From Skermania sp. ID1734 (lineage in GTDB: Bacteria > Actinomycetota > Actinomycetes > Mycobacteriales > Mycobacteriaceae): a stretch of 64,000 nt of DNA. The stretch covers positions 124,001 through 188,000 of the forward strand of contig NZ_VLIY01000006.1 in the NCBI RefSeq assembly GCF_007489285.1. Direction: 5' to 3'. Under the pieces are notes generated by a model. It did no database searches. It was not told the origin of the DNA and saw only the letters and a program-made list of their open reading frames with translations. Shown here piece after piece: positions 17,151 to 26,535 of this stretch (positions are counted from its first letter, which is position 1; the number at the start of each line of letters is the position of its first letter). Both the position numbers and the translations under genes were made by a program.

Positions 17151-18526
17151 GCGCACCGAGTCTGCCCAACCACCTCGTCGGGTTCGTCGAGGCGCTGCGT
17201 GGGCGCGGCATCCCGGTGGGGCCCTCGGAAACCGTTGATGCCGGCCACGTTATGGCCGTCCTCGATCTGCTCGATCGTGAACAGTTGCGGGAGGGGCTCG
17301 CGTGCGCTCTGCTGCGGCGTCCGACGCACCGGGCCACGTTCGACGGGCTGTTCGACCTGTGGTTCCCCGCTGCCATCGGTCAGCGGACCATGCAGGAGGA
17401 GGTGGAACTGCCGCGCAAGCCGGACGGCAAATTCGACCTCGTCGCCGTGCGCCAGTTGCTTGCCGAACTGTTGATCGCGGACTCGCCGCAGGCCGCGGTG
17501 CTGGCCACCCAGCTCGTCGAGCAACTCGGGCAGTACCAGTCGGCGAATGGCCCGTCGTTCTCGGCGTATCAGACGCTGCGCGACGTCGCGCCGGAAACCT
17601 TACTGCGCAAGATCCTCGACGGATTGCGTTCGGGCCCCGATGATTCGGGGTTCACCGAGGAGATTGCCCGGCGGACGGCGTCGAGTCGAATCGCCGGTTT
17701 CCGTCGTGCAGTCGAGGCCGAGACAAAGCGTCGGACCGCCGAACGCCAGGGTAAGGAGCGCGTCGCCAATTACGGCGTACCGCGCCAGGCCGACGAGGTC
17801 GACTTCCTGCGTGCATCCCAAGACGAGCTGGCCCAGCTCAAACGCAGCGTGCAAACGCTGGCGCGGCTGTTGGCCAGTCGCCTGGCGGCGCGGCGGCGCC
17901 GAGCCCGTCGTGGCGAGATCGATTTGCGCAAGACGCTGCGGATGTCGATGTCCACCGGCGGCGTACCGATCAAGCTGGCCACCCGAAAGCCGCACCCGGG
18001 CCGGCCGGAGCTGGTGATCCTGTGTGATGTCTCCGGTTCGGTATCTGGGTTCAGCAACTTCACCCTGCTGCTCGTGCATGCGCTGCGCGAGCAGTTTTCC
18101 CGGGTGCGCATATTCGCCTTCATCGACAGCGTCGACGAGGTCACCCGATTCTTCGACCCCGGGGCGGACCTGACCGACGCGATGCGCCGAATCCTGAACG
18201 AGACGCGCCTGATTCGCTACGACGGGCACTCCGACTACGGCACCGCGTTCGGTGGCTTTGCCGACCACTTTGCCGATGTGGTGACCTCGCGCAGTTCGCT
18301 GCTCATCCTCGGCGACGCCCGCAACAACTACCGCGATCCGAACCTGGCGGCGCTCCGCGAGTTGGTCGGCGCGGCCAAGCACGCGTACTGGCTGAATCCG
18401 GAACCGAGAAACCAGTGGGGGACCGGTGACTCCGCCGCCGATCGGTACGCGGACGAAATCGAGATGCACGAATGCCGCAATGCCAAGCAGCTGACCGGGG
18501 TGGTGGCGGGTCTACTGCCGGTGTAG
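17147..18526 (+). CDS. CoxE-like von Willebrand factor A domain protein
   Basis: A 459-residue cytoplasmic protein with a C-terminal VWA domain. The metal-ion-dependent adhesion site is DVSGSVSGFS near residue 290, with further ligands at the GHSDYGTAF segment and LGDARNN. The N-terminal part is helical and charged, with the Arg-rich RLAARRRRARRGE near 245. Pairing with a MoxR ATPase, with a 4-bp overlap, is the classical MoxR-VWA arrangement for metal insertion or complex maturation. The client is unknown. M. tuberculosis has the same pair (Rv2426c/Rv2425c) after proA. Confidence 0.85.
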   Translation: MSAPSLPNHLVGFVEALRGRGIPVGPSETVDAGHVMAVLDLLDREQLREGLACALLRRPTHRATFDGLFDLWFPAAIGQRTMQEEVELPRKPDGKFDLVAVRQLLAELLIADSPQAAVLATQLVEQLGQYQSANGPSFSAYQTLRDVAPETLLRKILDGLRSGPDDSGFTEEIARRTASSRIAGFRRAVEAETKRRTAERQGKERVANYGVPRQADEVDFLRASQDELAQLKRSVQTLARLLASRLAARRRRARRGEIDLRKTLRMSMSTGGVPIKLATRKPHPGRPELVILCDVSGSVSGFSNFTLLLVHALREQFSRVRIFAFIDSVDEVTRFFDPGADLTDAMRRILNETRLIRYDGHSDYGTAFGGFADHFADVVTSRSSLLILGDARNNYRDPNLAALRELVGAAKHAYWLNPEPRNQWGTGDSAADRYADEIEMHECRNAKQLTGVVAGLLPV

Positions 18527-18554
18527 CGCCTGTTAAGTTGAAGCTGAAGGGGCC

Positions 18555-18977
18555 TTATGGATCCGGAGCGATGACTGTGAGGGTGGGGAAGTAGCTGCGG
18601 TACCTCCCTGCGTCCCGGGTGAGGAGTCGATAGCCACCGACTGCGGCGTGCGCTCCGATATAGAAGTCGGGCAACGGCGACCGGCGGGCCCCGCCGCGGC
18701 GGCGGTAGACGAGAAAAGCCTTGCCGGCCAAGAATCCTGCGTGATACGGCAGCGCCTCCCGGTCGAAGTCGGCTTTGGGCAACGCCGCATCGAGCTCCTC
18801 AATGGTGTCGAACCCTGCCGAAACTTCTGCATAGACAATGGGATTGATCACTAACCGGCTGGTGTCACGCGCCTCGGCCAACACGGATTGTGACCAGGCT
18901 CCCCATCTGGGGTCATCGGTGAGCACATCGAGGAGAACACTTGTGTCGACCAGCGTTGACTGTGCAGGATCAGTCAT
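18555..18977 (-). CDS. vapC: VapC-family PIN-domain toxin (second module)
   Basis: A 140-residue PIN-domain protein, predicted RNase toxin. Asp in TLVDTSVLLDVL near residue 11, Glu in VYAEVSAGF near 47 and the distal Asp pair in LPDFYIGAHA and LLTRDAGRYRSYFP form the acidic site. It belongs to the branch paired with AbrB-type antitoxins rather than RHH antitoxins. It overlaps the antitoxin gene by 8 bp and converges on the VWA gene 28 bp away. Confidence 0.88.
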   Translation of the reverse strand: MTDPAQSTLVDTSVLLDVLTDDPRWGAWSQSVLAEARDTSRLVINPIVYAEVSAGFDTIEELDAALPKADFDREALPYHAGFLAGKAFLVYRRRGGARRSPLPDFYIGAHAAVGGYRLLTRDAGRYRSYFPTLTVIAPDP

Positions 18978-19200
18978 CGGCGCGCAGCAATGTCAGCAGT
19001 TCATCGGTGCTCATCGCCGTGCTTGCTTTGCCGCGCATCTTCTTAATCAGTCGAGCGCCCGGGCTCCTAGGCTTGGCCGCGCGAACAATGCGTAGGCCGT
19101 TTTCGTCGTCGATCACGTCAACTTCGTCGCCTTCCCGCAGCCCATATTTTTCGCGAAGCGCGGCAGGAATGGTGACCTGCCCTTTGCTGTTCAGCAGCAC
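18970..19200 (-). CDS. vapB: AbrB/MazE-fold (SpoVT-AbrB) antitoxin
   Basis: A 76-residue DNA-binding antitoxin. The swapped-hairpin AbrB motif is complete: LNSKGQVTIPAALREKYGLREGDEVDVI, followed by a basic segment (AAKPRSPGARLIKKMRGK) and an acidic tail (MSTDELLTLLRADD) expected to bind the toxin. It starts at GTG with GGAGGG just upstream. A 9-bp direct repeat in front of it is the likely autoregulatory operator. Confidence 0.87.
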   Translation of the reverse strand: MLLNSKGQVTIPAALREKYGLREGDEVDVIDDENGLRIVRAAKPRSPGARLIKKMRGKASTAMSTDELLTLLRADD

Positions 19201-19215
19201 TGGCCCTCCAGTGAC

Positions 19216-19240
19216 ACGTAATACGTCAGTTACGTAATAC
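19216..19240. promoter_or_regulatory. Direct-repeat operator of the second vapBC
   Basis: ACGTAATAC occurs at 19216-19224 and again at 19232-19240, with a 7-bp gap. The second copy lies within the self-complementary TTACGTAA. The repeat is 15 to 40 bp upstream of the vapB GTG and 46 bp before nadD, so it could affect both divergent genes. Confidence 0.45.
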
Positions 19241-19286
19241 TACTCGCACCCGCGCGGTATACCTGTCACCGATAAGCTCAACAGTC

Positions 19287-19979
19287 GTGAACCAGCCAGC
19301 ACCCCGGCGCCTCGGCATCATGGGCGGGACCTTCGACCCGATCCATCACGGGCACCTGGTTGCGGCCAGCGAGGTCGCGCATCGGTTCAACCTCGATGAG
19401 GTCATCTTCGTGCCTACCGGCCAGCCCTGGCAGAAGCAGACGCGCGAGGTGAGCCCGGCCGAGGACCGCTATCTGATGACGGTCATCGCCACCGCGTCGA
19501 ATCCGCGTTTTTCGGTGAGCCGGGTGGACATCGATCGCGGCAAGGTCACCTACACCGTCGACACCCTGCGCGATATCCGCGCCCAGCACCGCGACGCGGA
19601 GCTGTTCTTCATCACCGGCGCCGACGCGCTCGCGACCATTCTGAGCTGGCAGGATTGGGAGGAATTGTTCGACCTGGCCAACTTCGTCGGAGTCAGCCGA
19701 CCCGGCTTCGAATTGGGCATCGAGCACCTCGCCGACCACTTGCACAAGTACCCGCGCCAGGCGCTGACGCTGATCGAGATACCGGCGCTCGCGATATCGT
19801 CAACAGAATGCCGCCTGCGTGCCAGCGAAAACCGACCGGTTTGGTACCTCGTTCCCGACGGGGTGGTGCAGTACATCTCCAAGCGACACCTGTATCGCTC
19901 GCCGGGCACGGTGTCGACGGCGCTGTCGGCACCGGTGAACGACGGCGGCAGAAGCCAACAAGAGTTAGGCGGAAGGTAG
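19287..19979 (+). CDS. nadD: Nicotinate-mononucleotide adenylyltransferase
   Basis: Forms deamido-NAD from nicotinate mononucleotide and ATP, an essential NAD step. The 230-residue protein has the nucleotidyltransferase motif [15 protein letters not shown] near residue 9 (HxGH), [10 protein letters not shown], and the ISSTECRLR element (ISSTxxR) near 172. The C-terminal extension after YISKRHLY (about 30 residues) is Ser/Gly-rich. The start codon is GTG. It is followed 4 bp later by rsfS, a pairing seen in most bacteria. Confidence 0.95.
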   Translation: MNQPAPRRLGIMGGTFDPIHHGHLVAASEVAHRFNLDEVIFVPTGQPWQKQTREVSPAEDRYLMTVIATASNPRFSVSRVDIDRGKVTYTVDTLRDIRAQHRDAELFFITGADALATILSWQDWEELFDLANFVGVSRPGFELGIEHLADHLHKYPRQALTLIEIPALAISSTECRLRASENRPVWYLVPDGVVQYISKRHLYRSPGTVSTALSAPVNDGGRSQQELGGR

Positions 19980-19983
19980 TTAC

Positions 19984-20364
19984 GTGAGTGCATCCGCACA
20001 GGCCATTGAGATGTCGCGCGTCGCCGCGCTGGCTGCCGATGAGAAGTTGGCCGCCGACGTCGTGGTGCTCGACGTCTCCGAGCAGTTGGTCATCACGGAC
20101 TGCTTCGTCATCGCTTCGGCCCCCAATGAGCGGCAGGTGAACGCGATCGTCGACAACGTCGAGGAGAAGCTGCGGCTGGCCGGTCACAAGCCGGTGCGGC
20201 GCGAGGGCACCCGTGAGGGTCGGTGGGCGCTGCTGGACTACATCGAGATCGTGGTCCACATCCAACACAATGAGGAACGCGACTTCTACGGGCTCGAGCG
20301 GCTTTGGAAAGACTGCCCGAAGGTTCCGGTCGACGGGATCGGGGCCGGAGTGGCCGATGGTTAG
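19984..20364 (+). CDS. rsfS: Ribosome silencing factor RsfS
   Basis: A 126-residue protein that binds L14 on the 50S subunit and blocks joining of the 30S subunit in starvation. The DUF143/RsfS pattern is clear: LDVSEQLVITDCFVIASAPNERQVNAI, then REGTREGRWALLDYIEIVVHI and RDFYGLERLWKD. It sits 4 bp after nadD and overlaps gpgP by 8 bp, so nadD-rsfS-gpgP-octT-degV looks like one coupled operon. Confidence 0.95.
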   Translation: MSASAQAIEMSRVAALAADEKLAADVVVLDVSEQLVITDCFVIASAPNERQVNAIVDNVEEKLRLAGHKPVRREGTREGRWALLDYIEIVVHIQHNEERDFYGLERLWKDCPKVPVDGIGAGVADG

Positions 20365-21007
20365 CCGAACGCGTCGGCTGCTGTTGCTTCGACACGGTCA
20401 GACCGATTGGAACGCCAGCGACCGGATGCAGGGCCAGCTGGACACCGACCTGTCCGAACTGGGCCGCACTCAGGCCAAGGACGTGGCTCGCGAGATTTCG
20501 GCAAAGGCGCCGGTCGCGGTCATATCCTCGGATCTGCGCCGGGCCTATGACACCGCCGTTGCGGTCGGTGAGGCAGCACAGCTGCCGGTACAGGTAGACG
20601 AGCGGCTGCGCGAGACGAATCTGGGCGAGTGGCAGGGCCTCAACCACGTCGAAGTCGACGAACAGTACCCGGGTGCCCGGGTGGCTTGGCGCCGCGATGC
20701 GACGATGTCCCCGCCGGGCGGCGAGAGTCGCGTCGACGTCGCCCACCGGGCCGTGCCGTTGGTGCAGGAATTGCTTGCCACGCAAGCGGATTGGGACCGG
20801 GGACCGGTGGTGCTCGTAGCGCACGGCGGGCTGGTGGCCGCGCTGACTGCGGCGTTGCTGGACCTGCCCGTGGACCGGTGGCCCGTGCTCGGCGGCCTGG
20901 GTAATGCGAGTTGGGTGCAGCTGAGTGCGCACAACGGCGGTGAGAGTCCGGACTGGCGCCTCGATGTCTGGAACGCCTCGACGAGGGTCGTCGGCGATGT
21001 CATCTAG
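20357..21007 (+). CDS. gpgP: Histidine phosphatase, probable glucosyl-3-phosphoglycerate phosphatase
   Basis: A 216-residue phosphoglycerate-mutase-superfamily phosphatase. The phosphohistidine motif is [11 protein letters not shown] near residue 7, Glu in [10 protein letters not shown] and the second His in [10 protein letters not shown]. The specific name rests on position: in mycobacteria gpgP lies between rsfS and octT, and its product dephosphorylates glucosyl-3-phosphoglycerate to glucosylglycerate, precursor of methylglucose lipopolysaccharides. From sequence alone it could be another small phosphatase. ATG 20357 overlaps rsfS by 8 bp. Confidence 0.82.
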   Translation: MVSRTRRLLLLRHGQTDWNASDRMQGQLDTDLSELGRTQAKDVAREISAKAPVAVISSDLRRAYDTAVAVGEAAQLPVQVDERLRETNLGEWQGLNHVEVDEQYPGARVAWRRDATMSPPGGESRVDVAHRAVPLVQELLATQADWDRGPVVLVAHGGLVAALTAALLDLPVDRWPVLGGLGNASWVQLSAHNGGESPDWRLDVWNASTRVVGDVI

Positions 21008-21746
21008 CTCGACGGATTCCAAGCCGGTCTTGCTGGTTCTTGCCGATTCCCTCGCCTACTACGGCCCCGAGGGCGGCCTGCCGGCTGATCACGGCCGGAT
21101 CTGGCCGTCCCTGGTGGCCGCCGAGCTGGGGTGGGACGTAGAGCTCGTCGCGCGCATCGGTTGGACGTGCCGGGACGCCTATTGGGCGGCGATCGGAGAC
21201 CCGCGGGTGTGGGCGGCGGTGCCGCGGGCAGGGGCGGTGGTGATCGCGACCGGGGGCATGGACTCGCTGCCGTCACCGCTGCCGACGGCGCTGCGCGAAC
21301 AAATCCGATACGTGCGCCCGCCGGCGCTGCGGCGGCAGGTGCGCAGCGTGTACGGCTGGCTGCAGCCGCGGCTGTCGCGGTTGGGTCGGCCGGTGGCGTT
21401 GCCGCCTCGGTTGAGTGTCGAGTATCTGGAACAGATTCGAGCGGCACTGAGCCACTTGCGCCCCGAGTTGCCCATCATCGCGACGCTGCCGGCGGTGCAC
21501 AATTGCGCCTCGTATGCGCGCGTCCACGTGGGACGAGAGCCGGCGGTTCGCGCGACGACGGCGTGGGCGCGAGCGCACGATCTGCCCGTGGTCGACCTCG
21601 GTGCGGCCGTGCGCGACAACATCTTCTCCCCGGACGCCAACCCGGACGGGATCCACTGGGGCTGGGCCGGTCACGAGCGGGTGGCCGCGGCGATGTTGGC
21701 AGCGATTCGACCACGCGTTTCGATGCGGGAGCCGCTGTGGCAGTGA
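20997..21746 (+). CDS. octT: SGNH-fold acyltransferase, probable diglucosylglycerate octanoyltransferase
   Basis: A 249-residue SGNH/GDSL-like protein. The block I nucleophile is in [12 protein letters not shown] near residue 12, an oxyanion segment is VIATGGMDS, and the C-terminal Asp-His pair is in [16 protein letters not shown]. Its place directly after gpgP, with an 11-bp overlap, matches mycobacterial octT (Rv2418c), which octanoylates diglucosylglycerate in methylglucose lipopolysaccharide synthesis. The function is inferred from this synteny and the fold. The start ATG 20997 has no strong SD, consistent with coupling. Confidence 0.78.
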   Translation: MSSSSTDSKPVLLVLADSLAYYGPEGGLPADHGRIWPSLVAAELGWDVELVARIGWTCRDAYWAAIGDPRVWAAVPRAGAVVIATGGMDSLPSPLPTALREQIRYVRPPALRRQVRSVYGWLQPRLSRLGRPVALPPRLSVEYLEQIRAALSHLRPELPIIATLPAVHNCASYARVHVGREPAVRATTAWARAHDLPVVDLGAAVRDNIFSPDANPDGIHWGWAGHERVAAAMLAAIRPRVSMREPLWQ

Positions 21747-22573
21747 TTGTGGTGACCGACTCGTCGGCCTGCATCGACCCGGCGGTGGCGGAGGACTTGA
21801 ACATTCGGGTGGTGCCGCTGCACGTCCTTGTCGACGGCGAGACCCTGCGTGAGGGCGTGGATGACATCCCGGTCCCGCCGCGGGGTATGGCCGTCACCAC
21901 CTCCGCCGCAGCGCCCGGCGAGATGACCATCGCGTTTCGACGCGCGCTGGCAATGAGTGAGGGCGACGGCGTTGTCGCGGTGCATTTGTCGCGGTTGCTG
22001 TCCGGGACGTGGGAAGCGGCGCGGCAGGCATCGTCGGAGTTCGACGGAAGCGTTCGGGTGGTCGATTCGATGAGCGCTGGCCTCGGGACCGGTTTTGCTG
22101 CGATCGCCGCAGCCCGGGTCGCGCGATCGGGCGGATCGCTGGACGAGGTGTACCAGTGCGCACTGGACGTGGCGGAGGATACGCACAGCTGGCTGGTGGT
22201 CGACCGGGTCGATGAGTTGCGTCGCGGCGGGCGGTTCGACGCCAACACCGGGCGGGTCGGCTCCGTGTTGGCCTCCCGGCTGTTGTTGCGGCTGGTCGGC
22301 GGAAAGCTCGAGCTGATCGACAAGTCCCGCACGTCGAGCAAAGCGCTGTCGAAGATGGTCGACGAAGCGGTGTCCGCGGCGGCCGTGGCGCCGGTGTCGG
22401 TCGCCGTGCAGCACGTGGCCGCACGCGAGCGCGCGCAGCGGGTGGCGGCGCAGTTGCGCAAGCGCATTCCCGAGGTTTCCGATGTGGTGATCCGGGAGTT
22501 CGGCCCGACGCTTGCCGTGCACCTGGGCGGGGGAGCGGTGGCCGCACTCGTGGTACCGCGGCGTAAAGACTGA
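21737..22573 (+). CDS. DegV-family fatty-acid-binding protein
   Basis: A 278-residue DegV protein, which binds a fatty acid and in Firmicutes serves as the FakB subunit of fatty acid kinase. [12 protein letters not shown] opens the protein, [11 protein letters not shown] is the acyl carboxylate site (Ser-Gly-Thr), [12 protein letters not shown] follows, and [13 protein letters not shown] is the family's ExLxxGGR segment. GTG 21737 has GGGAG 5 nt upstream and overlaps octT by 10 bp. No FakA kinase is nearby, so its role in this group is uncertain. Confidence 0.9.
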   Translation: MAVIVVTDSSACIDPAVAEDLNIRVVPLHVLVDGETLREGVDDIPVPPRGMAVTTSAAAPGEMTIAFRRALAMSEGDGVVAVHLSRLLSGTWEAARQASSEFDGSVRVVDSMSAGLGTGFAAIAAARVARSGGSLDEVYQCALDVAEDTHSWLVVDRVDELRRGGRFDANTGRVGSVLASRLLLRLVGGKLELIDKSRTSSKALSKMVDEAVSAAAVAPVSVAVQHVAARERAQRVAAQLRKRIPEVSDVVIREFGPTLAVHLGGGAVAALVVPRRKD

Positions 22574-22632
22574 GTCGCGCACTAGCAGCATCGACCGACA
22601 AGTTTCACCCTTCCACGGCGCCTGGGTCCGAG

Positions 22633-22660
22633 TTGTCCACAGCCGGTGCGGCTATCCACA
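22633..22660 (+). promoter_or_regulatory. Pair of DnaA-box-like 9-mers upstream of comEA
   Basis: TTGTCCACA (22633-22641) equals the high-GC actinobacterial DnaA box. CTATCCACA (22652-22660) is a weaker match in the same orientation, 19 bp further on. They lie in the 150-bp gap before comEA-comEC/holA. Single boxes occur often by chance in such genomes. Confidence 0.3.
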
Positions 22661-22723
22661 GGTTTTCTCTGGGCCCAGGTCACGGGAAGGGCTGGCTCCG
22701 GCACGGTGGCTACGGTCGCGGCT

Positions 22724-23437
22724 ATGGGGAAAACAAGTGCTCCGGATCAGCTGGAGACGACGGATGCGGTCGGTGCCGATTCCGGCCGCTTCGCCGACTG
22801 GATTCCCGAGCGTTTCCGCGGCGCCCGAGTGGATATCGGGTTGCGCGGTGTGATCAGCCTCGCGGCGGTCGGCGCGGTCGCAGCCGTCCTCACCGGCGTG
22901 GTCGTGCTACGCGGCACCCCGGCTCCTGCGCCCGCACCGCCGCTCAGCGCGGTGTCGACCGCGCCGACTTCTTCCGCCGCGCCGGCTGAATCCGGCGAGA
23001 TTGTGGTCAGTGTTGTCGGCTTGGTCGAGCACGGCGGTCTCGTGCACCTGCGTCCGGGTGCGCGGGTCGCCGACGCACTGGCAGCGGCCGGCGGGGCGAA
23101 ACCGGGAGCAGATCTGCTCGCCCTCAATCTCGCCCAGCGCCTTGCCGACGGACAACAGATCGTGGTCGCCGGACCCGGGTCGGGACCACCCGCCGCAGCC
23201 GGTGCGGGCGGGGGAAGTCCCGAATCTGCGACGCCGAAGGGCGGGGGAAAGGTCAACCTGAACACCGCAACGGTGGCGGATCTCGACGGGCTGCCCGGGG
23301 TCGGTCCGGTCACCGCAGCCGCAATCGTGGCCTGGCGAGATGCGAACGGCCGGTTCACCGACGTGGCCCAACTCGGTGAAGTCGACGGCATCGGTCCGGC
23401 ACGGCTGGCCCGCCTGCGCGATCTGGTGGCCTTGTGA
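22724..23437 (+). CDS. comEA: ComEA-like helix-hairpin-helix DNA-binding protein
   Basis: A 237-residue membrane-anchored protein with one N-terminal transmembrane segment near 45-68 ([20 protein letters not shown]), a Pro/Ala/Ser-rich linker, an SLBB domain near 92-150 ([20 protein letters not shown]) and C-terminal tandem HhH motifs near 175-237 ([19 protein letters not shown], then [15 protein letters not shown]). This is the ComEA architecture: it captures double-stranded DNA for uptake by ComEC. It overlaps the next gene by 4 bp (GTGA). The start is uncertain; the frame is open to 22646 and GTG 22706 is also possible. Natural competence of this organism is not shown by this. Confidence 0.85.
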   Translation: MGKTSAPDQLETTDAVGADSGRFADWIPERFRGARVDIGLRGVISLAAVGAVAAVLTGVVVLRGTPAPAPAPPLSAVSTAPTSSAAPAESGEIVVSVVGLVEHGGLVHLRPGARVADALAAAGGAKPGADLLALNLAQRLADGQQIVVAGPGSGPPAAAGAGGGSPESATPKGGGKVNLNTATVADLDGLPGVGPVTAAAIVAWRDANGRFTDVAQLGEVDGIGPARLARLRDLVAL

Positions 23438-26028
23438 CCGAATCGGCGCAGCCCGTTCGACCGCTTGACCTCCGATTGTTGCCGGCGGCGCTCACCTGCT
23501 GGACGGCTACCTGTTGTGCGGTCAATCTATCTGCGGCTGCGGCATTCTGGCTCGTCATGGCGATGCTCGTCGCCGCGCTCACCGCGGCGATAATACGACG
23601 CCGGTTCGGTGGTGCTCTCGTGATGATTGCCGCGCTAGTGCTCGGTGCCGGACTCGCCGGCACCGCAGCCTGGCGGCTGTTCGCCGCCGAACACCATCCG
23701 CTGGCGACGCTGCCCGCCGGCTCCTATGTCAATGCCGAAGTGAAGCTGAAGGATGATCCAAAGGCCTTGCCCAAGAGCAACTTCGGCGGGGCTCGCGTGA
23801 CCGTTCCCGCCGAGTTGCGGTGGTTCCGCGCCGCCGGAAAGGTGTTCTCCGGTGGCGGATCGGTGGCAGTGTTTGCCCCGGCTGACGGCTGGAGCCAGCT
23901 GTTACCGGGCCAGCGCGTGGAACTTCGTGGCGTCATCGCGCCGGGAACTCAAGGCGCGCTGACGATCGCGGCGATTCGGGTCAACGGCCCGCCGGTGCGG
24001 GCGCAGCCGGCGCCGGCGATTCAGCGGTGGGCCGCCGCGCTGCGTCATCGCCTCGGTGATGCGGCGGGGCAGGCGCTTTCACCCGAGGCCGCGGGCTTGC
24101 TGCCTGCGATGGTGGTAGGTGACACGACACACCTTTCGCCGGAGCTGACTGCGCTGTTCAGGACCGTCGGGCTCAGTCATTTGTGCGTGGTCTCGGGCGC
24201 CAACGTGACCATCATCATCGGGGCGGTGTTGTTGTGTGCGCGTGGTTTGGCCATCCATCCGTGGATCGGAATTGTCTGTGCCGCTGTGGCTCTCGCCATG
24301 TTTGTGGTCGTCGCCAGGCCATCGCCGAGCGTGCTGCGAGCGGCGGTCATGGGAGGAATCGGGTTGGTGGGCCTCGCCTCGGGGCGGCGCAAACATGCGG
24401 TTCCCGCGCTGTGCACGGCGATAATCCTCTTGCTCGCCGTCAATCCCGGGCTCGCCGTGGACTACGGTTTTGCCTTGTCGGTCATCGCGACGTTCGGTTT
24501 GGTTTTACTCGCGCCGAGTTGGGCGGACTGGCTTATTGCGCGCGGCGCGTCCCGTGCGGTGGCGGAAGCAGTAGCCGTCGCTGGCGCCGCGTTCGTGGTG
24601 ACACTGCCTGTGCTCGTTGCCCTTTCGGGTTCGGTGAGCACGGTGTCAGTTGCTGCAAACTTACTCGTGGGGATTGTCGTCGCACCGATCACCGTGATCG
24701 GTGCGGTGGTGGCAGTCTTGGCTTCGGTCTGGTTTCCCGCGGCGGTGCTGGTAGCGAAGCTGGCCGCGCCGATGCTGTGGTGGCTGCTGCAGGTGGCGCA
24801 CCGGGGAGCGGACGTACCCGGCGCCGCCATCTCCGTACCGCAAGGGCTGCTGTCCTCGGTACTCGCCGTGGCGGCGGTGCTTGCGGTGATCGTGGGGTTG
24901 CGGTTGCGTCCGGTCCGCAGAGGCGTGGCAGCCGCGTTGGTTGGCGCGATGTTGGTTGCGATTCCGCTGTGGACCGTGCGCACCGGATGGCACACCCTGG
25001 CAGCCGACCGCATCGCCGAACTGTCGGTGGGCCGTGCGACCATCGACACCGTGTCCGATGGCTCCGCTCAATTGCATCTGGTGCTCGGTGAAGAGGAATT
25101 TCTCGCCGAGCGCGCGGTCGCTGCCGTAGTCGCAGCGGTTAGGGCGGGGTCGTCCGCACCCGATGATCTGCCGGTCACACGCTTGCGCGCCGGCGACGCC
25201 AGCGCCTCGGAATTGGCCGAACTGCTAAGCCCGTCGTTGTTTGCCGAGGATCGCGTCGTGGTGCTCGAGGCAGCGGCCGAGGCGGGCAAGGACGCCGTCG
25301 CTCTGATCGAATCGGCGGCCGCCTCGCCTCCGGACGGTGTCGTGCTGGTGGTGCTGCACACCGGTGGCGGCCGAGCCAAGGCGCTGGCGGGTTCATTGCA
25401 GAAACTCGGCGCGCAGGTGCATGACTGCGCCAAGATCAGCAAGGCGAGTGAGCGGGTCGATTTTGTTCGCGCGGAGTTCCGTGCGGCCGGGGTGCGGGTG
25501 TCTGTCGACGTTGTGCAGGCAGTTCTGGAGGCCGTCGGTTCGGACCTGCGGGAGTTGGCGGCCGCGTGTTCGCAGTTGGCCGCCGACACCGGCGGCAAGG
25601 TCGATGTTGCCTCGGTACACCGGTACTACTCAGGCAAGGCGGAGGTTTCCGGTTTCGATGTGGCCGAGTTGGCCGTCGTCGGAGACCACAGTGCAGCGCT
25701 GGAGGCGTTGCGCTGGGCGCAATTGCGCGGCGTGCCGCCGGTGCTGCTCGCCGATGCGCTGGCGGATTCCGTGCACACCATCGCGCGGGTGGGGTCGGCC
25801 GGCCGTGGTGACCCCTTCCGGCTCGCGAGCCGGCTCGGGATGCCCCCGTGGAAGGTAAAGAAGGCGCAGGCCCAGATGTCAGGCTGGACGCCCGACTCGA
25901 TCGGCCAGGCTATGCAGGTGGTCGCTGAACTGAACGCCGACGTCAAAGGTGTGGCGGCCGACGCCGACTATGCGGTGGAACGCGCGGTGCGCGGCGTCGT
26001 CGGATTGCACGGTCGGCATAAGCGCTGA
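23434..26028 (+). CDS. comEC-holA: ComEC DNA channel joined in frame to DNA polymerase III delta subunit (HolA)
   Basis: One uninterrupted 864-codon frame. Residues 1 to about 525 are ComEC: an N-terminal pair of hydrophobic helices, a soluble beta-rich domain (about 75-195) and the competence-domain signature [20 protein letters not shown] near 230 with [14 protein letters not shown], then a run of transmembrane helices to about 515. No metallo-beta-lactamase domain follows, as I recall for mycobacterial ComEC. Residues about 548-864 are a full-length HolA, the clamp-loader delta subunit: [34 protein letters not shown], the segment around [12 protein letters not shown], and [12 protein letters not shown]. 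No stop codon and no good SD separates the modules. Either a fusion is made, or HolA starts internally (GTG 25027, GTG 25051 or TTG 25072). Confidence 0.85.
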   Translation: MTESAQPVRPLDLRLLPAALTCWTATCCAVNLSAAAAFWLVMAMLVAALTAAIIRRRFGGALVMIAALVLGAGLAGTAAWRLFAAEHHPLATLPAGSYVNAEVKLKDDPKALPKSNFGGARVTVPAELRWFRAAGKVFSGGGSVAVFAPADGWSQLLPGQRVELRGVIAPGTQGALTIAAIRVNGPPVRAQPAPAIQRWAAALRHRLGDAAGQALSPEAAGLLPAMVVGDTTHLSPELTALFRTVGLSHLCVVSGANVTIIIGAVLLCARGLAIHPWIGIVCAAVALAMFVVVARPSPSVLRAAVMGGIGLVGLASGRRKHAVPALCTAIILLLAVNPGLAVDYGFALSVIATFGLVLLAPSWADWLIARGASRAVAEAVAVAGAAFVVTLPVLVALSGSVSTVSVAANLLVGIVVAPITVIGAVVAVLASVWFPAAVLVAKLAAPMLWWLLQVAHRGADVPGAAISVPQGLLSSVLAVAAVLAVIVGLRLRPVRRGVAAALVGAMLVAIPLWTVRTGWHTLAADRIAELSVGRATIDTVSDGSAQLHLVLGEEEFLAERAVAAVVAAVRAGSSAPDDLPVTRLRAGDASASELAELLSPSLFAEDRVVVLEAAAEAGKDAVALIESAAASPPDGVVLVVLHTGGGRAKALAGSLQKLGAQVHDCAKISKASERVDFVRAEFRAAGVRVSVDVVQAVLEAVGSDLRELAAACSQLAADTGGKVDVASVHRYYSGKAEVSGFDVAELAVVGDHSAALEALRWAQLRGVPPVLLADALADSVHTIARVGSAGRGDPFRLASRLGMPPWKVKKAQAQMSGWTPDSIGQAMQVVAELNADVKGVAADADYAVERAVRGVVGLHGRHKR
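25051..26028 (+). other. holA: HolA (delta subunit) module with possible internal start
   Basis: This part of the ComEC-HolA frame encodes an apparently complete delta subunit. As I recall it, the mycobacterial protein starts at the equivalent of LHLVLG, which here is TTG at 25072. GTG 25051 and GTG 25027 are the nearest standard starts. None has a visible SD. Since HolA is normally essential and made in small amounts, internal initiation is the conservative reading; a membrane-tethered clamp loader subunit is the unusual one. Confidence 0.55.
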
Positions 26029-26037
26029 AACGCAAAG

Positions 26038-26069
26038 ACCGCCGCAGCCAAACGGTTAGCTGCGGCGGT
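26038..26069. terminator. Bidirectional hairpin between holA and rpsT
   Basis: ACCGCCGCAGC (26038-26048) pairs over 11 bp with GCTGCGGCGGT (26059-26069) across a 10-nt loop. It lies 9 bp after the comEC-holA stop and 28 bp after the end of the convergent rpsT, so it probably serves both. Confidence 0.65.
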
Positions 26070-26097
26070 ATTCAACCGCGTGGAGAACTAGGGGCGA

Positions 26098-26361
26098 TCA
26101 GCCCAGCTTGTTGAACGCCAGCGCCAGCGCCGACTTCTTGTTGGCGGCCTGGTTCTTGTGGATGACGCCCTTGCTGGCGGCCTTGTCCAGCTTGCGGCTG
26201 GCGGCGAGCAGGGCGGTGTTGGCCTTGTCCTTGTCACCAGCAGCGGCGGCCTCACGGAACGAACGAATCGCGGTGCGCAGCGCCGACTTGACCGACTGGT
26301 TGCGCTGGCGAGCGATCTCGTTGGTCCGGTTCCGCTTCACCTGGGACTTGATGTTGGCCAC
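26098..26361 (-). CDS. rpsT: 30S ribosomal protein S20
   Basis: An 87-residue basic helical protein that binds 16S r[17 protein letters not shown] at the start and the closing [18 protein letters not shown] are characteristic of S20. It starts at GTG 26361 with GAGGA 8 nt upstream; the frame is open to 26457 but those residues are unrelated to S20. It is convergent with holA, as in mycobacteria (Rv2413c/Rv2412). Confidence 0.97.
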   Translation of the reverse strand: MANIKSQVKRNRTNEIARQRNQSVKSALRTAIRSFREAAAAGDKDKANTALLAASRKLDKAASKGVIHKNQAANKKSALALAFNKLG

Positions 26362-26535
26362 GCGTAATTCCTCTACAACAAATTGCTGGTGGTGGACCGC
26401 ACTCGGCGCGTGTGGCGCGCACTCGCGTGTCCGTTGGGCAAAAGCTTGGGCGTGCACTCCACGCCGACGGTCGAGAATACCAGGATCGTCATTCCCGACT
26501 CAAACCGTCGCCGGCGTCGACCGGTGAACCAGCCG

